64,000 nucleotides of DNA from Lota lota (lineage: Eukaryota; Chordata; Actinopteri; Gadiformes; Lotidae), in NCBI GenBank assembly GCA_026745465.1, contig JACYXH010000446.1, positions 1,157,466-1,221,465 on the forward strand, in the 5' to 3' direction. The translations under genes and the position numbers were made by a program. The notes beneath the pieces were generated by a model. That model was given only the letters and a program-made list of their open reading frames with translations, was not told the DNA's origin and searched no databases. Below are positions 13,022-24,294 of the stretch, in pieces (positions within the stretch are counted from its first letter, which is position 1; each line of letters opens with the position of its first letter).

Positions 13022-13150
13022 GTAGAGAAGACAGCAGATTAAGGAGCCCAGTCTCCATCCAGCATGCCCATACGCCAGGTCCAGTCCCATGTGACAGCCC
13101 AACTACCATGTGATTTCTGAACAGTGGTGTCTCCTTTAACATTTCTGAAG
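13022..13150 (+). other. lrfn5: Candidate 5' UTR exon of lrfn5 (129 nt)
   Basis: The block is preceded by a good acceptor (TTTGTGTTTCCTTCAG) and followed by a donor GAAG|GTAGGC. It is unique sequence of balanced composition between repeat-rich flanks. The first coding exon of lrfn5 begins at an acceptor only 31 nt before its ATG, so at least one upstream non-coding exon must exist, and LRFN genes generally have distant 5' UTR exons. The block contains an 18-codon upstream ORF (13064-13120) and two ATGTGA start-stop pairs (13089 and 13108). Assignment is by splice-site pattern only; no transcript evidence is available. Confidence 0.4.
13064..13120 (+). CDS. 18-residue upstream ORF in the candidate 5' UTR exon
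   Basis: ATG at 13064 and stop TGA at 13118-13120, fully inside the candidate exon. The context GCATG gives a weak Kozak match. If the exon is real, this uORF together with the two ATGTGA minimal uORFs would lie before the lrfn5 start and could lower its translation. The function is inferred from position only; the peptide resembles nothing I know. Confidence 0.2.
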   Translation: MPIRQVQSHVTAQLPCDF

Positions 13151-14204
13151 GTAGGCCAACAACACGCTTACATTTAGCATGACATCCAATGCCTATTCAG
13201 GGGGCCTTAAGATGCTACCAGCAGTTTTAACATTTTGTTTTGCTTTGTTTGTATTGCATTTGTATTTTGTCTAAGGATTATTTTTTTGGATCTATAACAA
13301 TATAACAATGGCCAGTGGTCAAACAAATACAGAAGAACCATGAGACTAAATCAAAACAAAGTGTGGCGACCAAAAATATATTATTGCAGCTTTTGCAACT
13401 GTATCTTAAAGGTGATGGTGCTAGCCTTTGTTTATTAATTTATTTGTTGTTATATTTGTCAGAGGCTGTTGTTGTCTCAGTAGTGTTAGCAATTCAATTA
13501 GCACACGTTTAGAATTCTGTGTTGTTATTAGTTAACACAAGGCTGTGGTGGTGCTCATGTCTTATCTTGACTCACTTTTCATGGAAGCTGGACATGTCCT
13601 GTTTAGTTTAGTCTCGCGATACCAGACAATCTGAGATCTCGCCGCCACCATTATCAGGCCTAAGGCCATTCAATTTTACATGAAATGACGACTTACTGGA
13701 AAGGATGCTCTCTGCTCATTCTCCTCCGCAGTCAAACATACTGGAGACATAGCGAATCACTTTGTACACAGAGAGCTTTTTTCTCTCTTTTCTTTTAGCA
13801 ACGTTACATTACTTAAATATGTTTATTCAAATGTGTAATCAGTCCACAAGATGGGTGAAATTAGGGATTTCCAGCGACTTTGTTTAAATATTTTCAACTG
13901 AGGACCAGAAAGGCATGTTGGTACGACAGCGTTAACAAGTAAACACAGCTTCTGCATGTCACCTCTCCAATATGAAAGGCCACCCTAAATCCTCTAGATT
14001 GGTTCTGCAAGGCAGGTATATTTTTTAACTCTCTCTTATTGTTTCCACCCTGTTTTAGCAACAAAACCTGGGAGAATGTCCTCTGTCTCTAGTTGAGCAA
14101 AGCGTTTAGAGACTGACTTGTGAGTCTATGTTTAGACAACCTGCTTTTAAAATAGAGGAAATGGTCTGTCATAAATCATTATGCATTTGGGCCGCTGTGT
14201 GTGT

Positions 14205-14207
<3 letters not shown>

Positions 14208-14272
<65 letters not shown>

Positions 14273-14400
14273 CTCACTATCTCTCTCTCTCTCTTCCTCT
14301 CTCTCGCTCCCTCTTGGTCTCTATCACTCTCAATACCAGTCTCTCTCTCTCTTTGTCTCTCTCTCTGTCTCGCTTGCTCTCTCTCTCTCCTTCACTCTAG
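14208..14400. repeat. (TC)31 and CT-rich shoulder
   Basis: Preceded by (GT)6; perfect TC to 14270, then CT-rich imperfect repeats to about 14400. Confidence 0.95.
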
Positions 14401-14491
14401 CCATTAGATTCCTCAAAAAACATACCCCAGGGAGTTATCTTACTGCTGAACTTGGCAAGGTGTAGAGAGGTAGCAAAGGAGTGAGATAATT

Positions 14492-14525
<34 letters not shown>

Positions 14526-15482
14526 AGATAAGGTGGATGTAATTTGTGCCCCCCTTTCCACACCACATTTCCACAAGCCTGGGGGGGAATATCCAACACC
14601 AGCCTCTCATGGTTGGACTGGCTGCAAAGCGTAGCCCACTAGCTGCTGCAGAGAGTCCTCTCTCTGTGGCAGGCTACAGGGGAAGCCAGAGACAAGATGT
14701 TCTGAAGCGATCCGCTGTTCTAAAAATACTATCCCCCCATAGTTGCAACTGAAGTGAACAGGAGGTGGGAGAGTTGATTTCACACGGGTCCTTAAACTCC
14801 ATCAAGAGGGCTGTTGTGAGTATGATGATGTGCAGGGTCAGGAGGACGGATTTTGCAACACACATTGAAGGAGGAGATAATGATAATGAAATGAACGTGT
14901 TGTGAAACACAACTCTTCTCCACCCACTACACAATAACAAAATATGTGCCTAACCTGATATCTACCTAATATTTTTTTTTCTTTTTGAAGCATCAATCAC
15001 ATCCCAGAAATAATGTCAGAGATGAAGAATTGCAGAGTGACACAGCCTAGCCAAAAGCTGTTGTTTCCTTCCTCTCCAGGCTGACTGATGTGTTGATGTT
15101 TCCGGGGTTGGGGCTCTGAGTCTTGGTGATTAGTGGCTTTGCCTTTCATCGACTGAGTTCAGAACTTAGCAAGCAGTAAAGGTCTGCTCTGTGGTTGGTT
15201 GGAGTGAATGGGGAAGCTTTGCAGAAGGTATTTGTGTCAATCAAACAGCACAGTTAGATAGTGTGTCGTCTGTGGTGGTAACCAATGACAACCAAACCAA
15301 GCAAATGTTTAAATTGTCTGTTGAGTCATTGCATCTTCGTCAGAGGCTGATGTTCTGATGTGTCAATGTTATGTCAGTGTGTGTGTGTTTAAACGTATAG
15401 GCATACCATCTAACTTGACTCTGAATCGTGCTTTCGGCTTGCTTTTAGTATCCCAAAGCAGGCTTGTTAACATGATATACGT

Positions 15483-15520
<38 letters not shown>

Positions 15521-15635
15521 TGTTCTGGATCGATTCATCTGGGTCAACTTTGATCTCTTAAGCTGCAATGTTTCTTCTTTTTTCCCTTCTTCATCACCTG
15601 GTTGTGAATATAATATTAATATAACAAGGGAGAGA

Positions 15636-15649
15636 GAGAGAGAGAGTGA

Positions 15650-15689
<40 letters not shown>
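15636..15689. repeat. (AG)n microsatellite
   Basis: Interrupted AG tract, with (TG)n at 15484-15517 shortly upstream. Confidence 0.95.
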
Positions 15690-15870
15690 AAACAGACTGC
15701 TTCTGTTCAGCTAATCCTTTAACAAACAACAAAGTGCTGGACATTTTAATCCCGGGGAGTTCACACAGAGGGGTCTAGCATTAGGGAGCTGCATCCCCTA
15801 GCTATCTGTGGCTGCTGAGAGGGGACTTGAAACCCTGCCCTTTTGGTTGCAATGCCCCAGTCTGTGTGTC

Positions 15871-15872
<2 letters not shown>

Positions 15873-15909
<37 letters not shown>
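15873..15909. repeat. (GT)18 microsatellite
   Basis: Perfect tract. Confidence 0.95.
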
Positions 15910-15910
<1 letters not shown>

Positions 15911-16523
15911 TTTAGATTTGCATTCCCCTGTGCGTTCCACGGTGTGCTGCTCTGCCTACCAATTGAGATGAAGAATAAAGTGAGCTTGTCATTTTGACAA
16001 GTCTACAGTTGGGAGGGAGAGAGATGGATGGATGGATGAAAGTATGAGAGGGAAAGGCCAGGGGATGGCTGGAAAGAAGAGGGGGAGAAGGAGGTGAAAT
16101 GTAGGTGAAACATCTCTATGTGCGCATGGATGGCTGGATGCATTTGACCTTTCCATTAACCTGTTTGTAATGCATTGAGTGATGCCCCCAAGAAAGAGAC
16201 ATAGACATATCGCTTCTGCATATTCGTTTTTATTTTATTTTCCCCCAAGGCCATTTCCTCACTCTCCATCCCTCATACTCCATCCCTCTGTCTTTGTATC
16301 GCTTTCTGGATCCATCTCATCTCAGTCTCAAGAGAGGGAGAACAAAAGGAGCACAATTAGTCTTAAGCTTTGTTTTCTTCCCCTGGTTTCTTTTCTGTCC
16401 TTCTGTTCTTCCTTCTGGCTTCTCTGACCTCCCTCCGTCCTTCTGCACTTCATTAACCTCTCTCTCACCTCGCTTGTGCTTGTGCATGTTTGTGCTTATG
16501 CACACACAAGGTTTGTCTGTCTG

Positions 16524-16526
<3 letters not shown>

Positions 16527-16565
<39 letters not shown>
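16527..16565. repeat. (GT)19 microsatellite
   Basis: Perfect tract within pyrimidine-rich DNA. Confidence 0.95.
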
Positions 16566-16568
<3 letters not shown>

Positions 16569-17597
16569 TCTGTTTTTCGTTTGGGAAATCCTGGCATGCC
16601 CTCTTCCTAGCCTGCCCTCTTCCTCAAGGAGGAGGTTGACCAGGAAGTCACACCCTCATGAGCCTGGCGAGGTCTGGGTCACGGGGCTACCCGCTGCTCT
16701 GCCAGGGGGGCCTTGGAGGATAGAACAGTGAAGGGACTTTCAGTTTTGTCTTTCTTTTTCCTTCTCTCTTTCTGCCTTCTTTTCTTAATTTTTGTGGGGT
16801 TAGGGAATGTTGGGTGGAGAGGGAAGGAGAGGAATGATGAAAAAGGTACACATGAAAGGGAATACATGTGTGCAGCTCTGTACATGGAACTTCAAACCCT
16901 GGGGGGCATAATTGTGGATCAGGCTGTCATTATCTGTGTGTGTGTGTACATACGTTAGTTTGTGAATACATGTATGTGTGTTTGTTTGTGTGTGCCTGCA
17001 TATGCGTAGGCTGCCTCTCACACAGGAAGCAGGAGAGCGCCAAACGTCTTCAGAACGACTAAATGTTAAGCATTAGAGACCAAAGGTAGAAGACACACAC
17101 ACACACACACATGCACACGTGTAGGGGAACTAGCTACACTGCCAGAGCAAAGCTAATCTCCTCCTCCCGGTCAAACAAACTCAGCTTCACAAATTGTAGG
17201 TTCCAACAGGAAAACAAAAAAGAAGTAACATTATTATAAACTACCACAGCAAACCGGTTAAGGATCAAAAACAAAATAGTGGCGTAGCAATGTACTACGT
17301 TTTGCTTATATTTTAATAAGCAAGCTGCCCCTTTTCAGTCTGCTCTACTCTCTCTCCCCTTCACATTAAATATATTAAATATATTAAATACCCACAATGC
17401 TCACAGTTATGAGGAACACCAGCTATTTGACATGTTTCTTTATTATTATAAAAGTTTTTAAACAAATAATTCTTACAATATTTTTATGAAATAAATATTT
17501 GGAAAAACCCACTATTTGTGCTTTCTGAATACCGTATTCGGATTCGGCTCCACCCCTAACACACCATTAAAAAATTAAGTAAACAAAACAAATAATG

Positions 17598-17643
17598 TCA
17601 ACTGCTAAATGACTTTGAAATGTACCTTTTAAATAGCAGTTGA
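17598..17643. repeat. 10-bp perfect inverted repeat, 26-bp loop
   Basis: TCAACTGCTA at 17598-17607 and TAGCAGTTGA at 17634-17643. Part of the loop (TGTACCTTTNAAATAG) recurs at about 17833, so this AT-rich area (17.4-17.9 kb) may hold a decayed non-autonomous transposon of unknown family. Confidence 0.6.
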
Positions 17644-18399
17644 TATTCAATAATGTAGGTAATATAATGTAATGTAGCATAAATAAAGTGTCATCTTTGA
17701 ATAAACATACATACAGACAACAGCAACAGCTAACAACTGGAAGTGCACAAGCATGGCAGTTATCACCAATTCAAAATATAGCCAATAAAATAAATGATGA
17801 ATTGATCGAAACTACAACAAGGCTTTCTGATGTACCTTTAAAATAGTAATTTACCTTCAAAATAAATATGTTCAACAATAATAAAAGTAGCATTTTTAAA
17901 AAGGAGTGGGGGATTGCAAACAGTCTGCGTTGTGTACACTACCCTCACTTCACAGCACACTGCTGCTCTTCACTTGTTAATGTACATCGTCTCACCAGGA
18001 AAGCAAAAGACAGGGCTAGAAATACATGTGGAAGTACCATGCCAGTCACTGCCCAATGTAAGTATAAAGTAAGATGCGCTTTCTGGATGATAAGAGGATT
18101 TTTTTAAATATTTAAAACCCATTTGGGGGGACAAGGTTCTGGGAATGGAACGAACCTGCTATCTCTAGCAGGGAAAATATTCTTTTTTGAAAAGAGCGGT
18201 GGAGGGTAGAGGGTGGGGTTGCGCATGGTTGAGGTGGAGAGGATGTGTGTCGACTAGAGTGTGTGTGTGTGTGTGTGTGTGTGTGGGGGGGTGGTTAGTA
18301 GTGTGAGTGGTGTGTCTCTAAGGAGCTTGTTAGCTGTGGTCTCCTCTCAGTTTGGGAAAAGTCAAGGTGTGTCTGCAGAGCTGCACCCATCCTGTCACT

Positions 18400-18438
18400 C
18401 ACCCACACACACACATTCATGCACACACCCACACACAT

Positions 18439-18470
<32 letters not shown>

Positions 18471-18632
18471 GCACGCACGCAGGCACACACACAAGTATTC
18501 ACACACAAACATATTCACACTCATGCAAACAAACATAAAAAATACATTTACACACACACAAATACCTGCACGTGTGCACACACTCTCACTCACACACAAA
18601 CACACACAAACACAAACACACACACACACATT
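18400..18632. repeat. Imperfect (CA)n-rich block
   Basis: Successive CA, CAAA and CACG variants. It creates long spurious His-Thr and Cys-Val frames on the two strands. Confidence 0.93.
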
Positions 18633-19328
18633 GGATGTGCCCATCCTAATCTCTTTTAATCCTCCTTTATATCCTGTCTCTTTCTTTATCTCACATTCTC
18701 TTTTACTGTCTATTTGGCTTTGTCTTTGGTTTTCCTGCCAACACGGGCAGTAACAGGAAATGATGTGTGCAGAAACAGGATGGGAGGCCAGCCATATCTT
18801 TTTCATGTGCGGCTGCCCCTCGGCCTATCAACGAGTACAAAACATACACAAAAGATTGAACCTGAAAGGAAGAAACACCCAGAAAGTTAATTAATGAATT
18901 ATATTTGGATAGATGGATAAAAATAATAATAATTAGCAAATACTAAACCCTTCATTTACAAGCAATAGTAATATAAATTTTGTTTATACTTGTTTGTGTG
19001 TGTAGTTGATAAATGTGGGATTAATTATCTGCCAAAGGTTGTTTCCTTTATTTGCTTCTGAGTGTGTACTTTGAGCTCTTTGTATGGGAGGATTTAACCC
19101 CATGATCACAACCATGTCTTGGCACATTTTATACTCTAGCTTAACTGAGCCGTTCATGCTCTTTCAACAACTTGTGAATGATGAAATACGTGCAGCAATG
19201 ACGTGATGCAGTTGCGGTGCTTAAGTGTTACTGCAGGAATGGTTTTGTTATGATGGATTGAAGCATTTCACAAAGTAAAAACTCAAAAAGTCAGTGTTAT
19301 TGATTGCGGCGACTAATTGTGGCACACT

Positions 19329-19329
<1 letters not shown>

Positions 19330-19381
<52 letters not shown>

Positions 19382-19386
19382 ACACA
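19330..19386. repeat. C38 homopolymer plus (AC)10
   Basis: Uninterrupted cytosine run of 38 running into an AC tract. Such a run has strong G-quadruplex/i-motif potential and is also a place where assemblies are often wrong. Confidence 0.95.
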
Positions 19387-20073
19387 AACACAAACACACA
19401 CACAAACACATGCAAACACACACAAGCATAGTCTCAAACATCCTTCGCCGTCGATAGGCCGTCACTACCCAGTGGCTGTCCTTAAATACCTGCTGCTGCA
19501 AACGATATAGACTTTTTGTAATTGTATTCTTTTTTTTAATGTTTCATCCTTTCCATTGCTTTCCCTCCTAGAATATCTTCCACTGTGTCTGTGTGGCTGT
19601 CCCCTTTTACCCATTCAAACCAACTGCCTAAGCGAGACTGAAGGCTAGCATATGCTATCCTTCCCTCCCTAAAGCTAAATTTGCCAAGTCCAACATGGCA
19701 AATGTCCGTGACTCTCTCTCGCTATCCCTTTTTATCCCTCTCTCTCTCATTCTCTGTCTCTTATCTTTTATTCGCTCTTCTCCTCTCCCCTTCTCCTCTC
19801 CTGTCCTCTATTCTCTTATCTCATTTCCTATCACCTCCTACCCCTCCTCTCTGCCTATCTTCTCTCTTCTCCACCTGTGTTCCCTCCTCTCCTGTAACCT
19901 GATTTCCTTACTGTTCACATTGAGTCTCCTTCACAATTCCCGCTCAATGGCCAGTTTAACTAGTGCACTTTGGCTTCCTGTTGTTTCTGTGCATGTTCTA
20001 CTACTCTTTATCAATCTCCTACTACCTTGCAGACTACCATGTCTTCTCCCTGCTCCCTGCTCTCTCTCTATCA

Positions 20074-20076
<3 letters not shown>

Positions 20077-20145
<69 letters not shown>
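20077..20145. repeat. (TC)34 microsatellite
   Basis: Perfect TC tract inside a 400-bp CT-rich region (19.70-20.15 kb). Confidence 0.96.
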
Positions 20146-20147
<2 letters not shown>

Positions 20148-20350
20148 CTGCCCTGTCCCTTGCATCTCTTAATCCCATTGACTAACTGCCGATGTATGTG
20201 CAATGTGCTGACAGGAAGCACCTTTTCCAATCCAAATATGGATGACTAGGGTAATAAGCTGCTAATGGGAGAAATAAATCGATTTCTCTCCTCAGCAGGA
20301 AACACTCTGCCTATGCCTTCCCTGAAGACTGTCACTATAAGCGGATTGAT

Positions 20351-20351
<1 letters not shown>

Positions 20352-20387
<36 letters not shown>
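20352..20387. repeat. (GT)18 microsatellite
   Basis: Perfect tract. Confidence 0.95.
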
Positions 20388-20393
<6 letters not shown>

Positions 20394-20913
20394 TGCATGG
20401 TGCATGCATGTATGTGCAGTTGCAGATCATTGTGGATAGGTGAGCTTGTGGTTGCCAGTTGTCAACTTCTCCTACTGCCAAAACGACAATAAGAATTCCT
20501 ATATGTGGGGAATGAAACACTGCATCTCCAATAACTGCACCGTAGACCTCAGTCCAGGTAGACACCACCTAGTGCCTGTCAGTGCACTGTACACAGCGAT
20601 AGACAGCAAACCAACGGCTTATACACTCACAAAGGGAATGTTTATACACAATAAAGATGCATTTGGTTGCTCTATTAATTTGTTTTGTAAACATTGCATC
20701 ATGTATTTAAACAGACACATTCATCAGTGCTTATGATTGGACAGGACTGTTTATGAGGCTTTGAGGAAGCAGGTCTCTAAGAGCAGTGACGGCATAGATC
20801 GTTTAGCTCTCTGCAAACCATCTGTGTGGATTGCTCATTCGCTATTACAAGGTTGTTATAATCTTCGGTGGGTGGGTGTGTGTGGGTAGGTGGGTGGGTG
20901 GGTGGCTGTGTGT

Positions 20914-20946
<33 letters not shown>

Positions 20947-21077
20947 CCTCAGGTATGTGTATTTTAATGTTCTGTTCGTCTTTTGGTTGTACAGAATTAT
21001 TTTGCAGAGTATTTGTGTGTTATGATAACTAACAACTGTGCAATCTGAAATTACTTTGGCTGTACCACACTATTGTT

Positions 21078-21310
21078 TTCAGAACCACAGACAGCTTCCC
21101 TCGCTCTACTAATCTAGTAATCGGTTCAGGACCACGGACAGCACCCTTCTCTGTGTACAGGCCTGATGATCAGTTCGGCCTGATGATCAGTTCAGGACCA
21201 CGGACAGCTCTCTTCTCGCTGTACCGGCCTAATGACCAGTTCAGGACCACGGACAGCACCTACATCTCCCCACTGTGCTGATGATCAGTTCAGGCCCACG
21301 GAGAGCTCCA
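21078..21310. repeat. 49-bp minisatellite, about five copies
   Basis: Units begin TTCAGGACCACGGACAGC at 21078, 21125, 21191, 21240 and 21289. Spacings are 47, 66, 49 and 49 bp. The 66-bp interval contains an extra 17-bp internal duplication of the GATGATCAGTTC module. Copies differ by roughly 10-25%. No open frame of note. Confidence 0.88.
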
Positions 21311-22241
21311 TTAACTCTACGGACAACTCACTTCCATAAAGCAGAACTAGTTGTATTTGGCTCCTGCAGCAAAAGTGTCTATTCACCAAATTCACAGCAT
21401 CTTATTACTTTTTCATTTGCACACACTGCTGCGTCTTTCCACTTTCCACTTTCAACTGATGATAATCAACTGATGAATGTGTTGAAGAAAGACATTGCAC
21501 ATTTGGTGTCAGAGCAGTGGGATTTTAAGGACGCACTTTAATTCCACTGGATGTACAAAATACAAAAGGGGCTAATCGTTTTTTTCTCACTGTACCTTCT
21601 CTCCCCCCAACACACAGACACAGACACATCCATGCACACAGACACACACACACACACACACGTAAACACTCACTGGAGACAAAATCACCAAAGGCTGTAG
21701 TTATGTAACCTTGTTGTTGTTGAGGGTGTGTGTAAGAGTATATATTTCTATTTGTAGTTTATATGCATCATGAAATTACCTGTGCATTGACAGAGGAGAG
21801 GCATCACAAAACACCCAGTGGCTATCTAGACATGATATTATGAACTATGTTGTAGTTGTTAGTATTGGCGTTGAGTCAGTAAAAACTCTTTCATCACATG
21901 CTATCACAAATGGACTGAAACATCGCAGAGATGTTATCTCTTGCAATGGAGGTAAATTACATTAGCCTTGATTTTTTTTAACATAAAGGTCACATTGTGA
22001 GGAGGGTAAGAAGCTTAAACAATCCGCTGTGTTGATCCAATAAATCAACAATCAGGAATGCACAGGCTCATGAATTGTAGCAAAAATGGAATTGGTGTAA
22101 TGCAGTAGATGTGAGCCATCTGCCAGCATAATACAAATAATTAGTTGTCCCACAATTCTCCCCCAAAACTGCATTCCTAAGACAATATATGCACTATGAT
22201 GGATTGAAACCTGTGCTTATTGTGACACAGAGTGTTGTGAT

Positions 22242-22243
<2 letters not shown>

Positions 22244-22278
<35 letters not shown>
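22244..22278. repeat. (CA)17 microsatellite
   Basis: Perfect tract. Confidence 0.95.
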
Positions 22279-22280
<2 letters not shown>

Positions 22281-23024
22281 GAATAACACTGTGTGGAGTC
22301 AACATGTGTGCAGCCCACAGCTTCAATGTGGTCGCTTTAATTGTTGTTCAGTCTCCATTTAGGCACTACCAGTATATCCTAATGAAACATCTGATTTAGA
22401 AATATTCCCCATCTATTTCTAGCTCTGAGAAATGTATCTCCCTGTCTATCTCTATCCACCTCCTCTCTATTCTCTATCTCTCTGCTTTTCTGTGTATGTG
22501 TTCATTAAGTCTGATTGAGCGGCTGCAGGCAAGTTTAATAATTGATGTGCATTCTCCAATTGAGCCGTGTCTCCCTTCGACTCCGATGAATGAACACCAG
22601 GGTAAAGCAATCAACATTTGCTGCAGTGGGTTGGTAATCATCTGGACAAATGTGACTGGCAATCATTTTTCCGGCTACGCCATAGGTCTGTTCCTGGGGT
22701 CAACATGTACTTTGATCCTTCTGTCGTTGTTCATAGTCGCTGTGGCGAGTCCACACACTCATTTAGTAACGTGGGGCTTAAGCGTGGCACAGAATAATCT
22801 TTTGAAATGCAGTGCAGAGAAAACCAACTTCACCAAATAAACATATTTGTATGCCAGATTAGGTAGGGTTGGCCCTCTGGGTGGCCAATCACATTTTTGC
22901 TGGGGCTTGTGCCACCCCAGGCCCCCACGAAGACACACTCCATGCATAGTTTTGTGTAGGGTAAGTGGGGACGCTGGCAAAATATGAACTTTAGTGCTGC
23001 ATATGTGTAATTGTTATTAATTTA

Positions 23025-23071
<47 letters not shown>

Positions 23072-23092
23072 TATATAAATAATATATATATA
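23025..23092. repeat. (AT)n tract flanking a Tc1 element
   Basis: AT alternation abutting the left end of the Tc1-like element. The right flank (24107-24128) is also TATATA-rich, so the element inserted at a TA inside a pre-existing AT microsatellite. Confidence 0.9.
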
Positions 23093-24106
23093 CACTATAT
23101 TGCCAAACGTATTGGGACACCCCTCCGAATCATTGAATTCAGGTGTTCCAAACACTTCCATGGCCACAGGTGTATAAAATCAAGCACCTAGGCATGCAGA
23201 CTGCTTCTACAAACATTTGTGAAAGAATCAGTCACTCGTAGGAGCTCAGTGAATTCAAGCGTGGTACCGTGATAGGTTGCCACCTGTGCAATAAGTCCAT
23301 TCGTGAAATTTCCTCACTACTAAATATTCCACGGTAAACTGTTAGTGGTATTATAACAATGTGGAAGCAATTGGGAACAACAGATACTCAGCCACGAAGT
23401 GGTAGGCCACGTAAAATCACAGAATCACGCATGCTGAGGCTCACAGTGCGCAGAAGTCGCCAACTTTCTGCAGAGTCAATAGCTACAGACCTCCAAACTT
23501 CGTGTGGCCTTCAGATTAGCTCAAGAACAGTGCGTAGAGAGCTTCATGGAATGAGTTTCCATGGCCGAGCAGCTGCATCCAAGTCTTACATCACCAAGTG
23601 CAATGCAAAGCGTCAGATGCAGTGGTGTAAAGCACACCTCCACTGGACACTAGAGCAGTGGAGACATGTTCTCTGGAGTGACGAATCACGCTTCTCTGTC
23701 TGGCAATCCGATGGACGAGTCTGAGTTTGGTGGTTGCCAGGAGAACGGTACTTGCCTGACTGCATTGTGCCAAGTGTAAAGTTTGGTGGAGGGGGGATTA
23801 TGGTGTGGGGTTGTTTTTCAGGGGTTTGGCTTGGCCCCTTAGTTCCAGTGATAGAGAGACCGTGAGCCAGGCCTTCTCGTCCAACATCTGTGCCTGACCT
23901 CACAAATGCGCTTCAAGAAGAATGGTCCAACCTTCCCATAAACACACTCCTAAACCTTGTGGAAAGCCTTCCCAGAAGAGTTGAAGCTGTTATAGCTACA
24001 AAGGGTGGGCAGACTCCATATTAAACCCTACAGATTAAGAATGGGATGTCATTAACCTTCATGTGCATGTAAAAGCAGGCGTCCCACAACTTTTGGCAAT
24101 ATAGTG
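23093..24106 (+). mobile_element. Tc1/mariner-like DNA transposon, internally deleted
   Basis: The ends are inverted: CACTATATTGCCAAACGTAT on the left and, as reverse complement, CACTATATTGCCAAAAGTTG on the right. Each is flanked by TA, the target dinucleotide of the Tc1/mariner superfamily. The element is 1.01 kb and carries the first half of a transposase on the plus strand. It resembles a Tc1-like family common in teleosts (recall). A deletion around 23845-23875 joins the middle of the transposase to a segment close to its C-terminus, so the copy is non-autonomous. Confidence 0.9.
23293..24024 (+). pseudogene. Decayed Tc1-like transposase
   Basis: The longest open part (23359-23724) begins MWKQLGTT, includes the bipartite DNA-binding region with the GRPRK hinge, and reaches the first catalytic Asp in WSDESRFSVW. 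A TGA at 23722-23724 then interrupts the expected VW dipeptide. Beyond the stop the same frame continues with the [11 protein letters not shown] block. The segment that should carry the second Asp and the third acidic residue of the DDE/D triad is deleted, and reading resumes near the C-terminus (LTNAL-type then EEW). Upstream of 23359 the first helix-turn-helix is frame-disrupted. It cannot make an active enzyme. Confidence 0.88.
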
Positions 24107-24194
24107 TATATATGAATTATATATATATTTTCTTTTTCACAAAGTGAATCAATACATTCATAATTATAGAACCTTTTAACAGATTAGTCATCAT

Positions 24195-24294
24195 TTTATG
24201 GGTCTGCTACTTTTATGTACCAGGGCATGGGTAGTAGACTAAACTAGTGAAGATAAGTCTACTACCTGTGCCCTACTAGTAGCAGACTCATAAA
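24195..24294. repeat. About 100-nt imperfect inverted repeat (hairpin)
   Basis: Left arm 24195-24241 and right arm 24253-24294 are inverted copies. TTTATG pairs with CATAAA, GTCTGCTACT with AGTAGCAGAC, GGGCA with TGCCC, and GGTAGTAGACT with AGTCTACTACC. A bulge of about five nucleotides lies in the left arm and the terminal loop is about 11-15 nt. It lies 87 bp after the right end of the Tc1 element but shares no sequence with its ends. Possible explanations are a small palindromic MITE remnant or a structured RNA precursor; the sequence alone does not decide. Confidence 0.75.

Noticed and set aside
13612..14015. Possible DNA transposon starting TCTCGCGATACCAGAC
   Set aside because: Only a weak inverted match (ACCANNNNATCT / AGATTGGT) at the far end and no clear target duplication; family could not be named.
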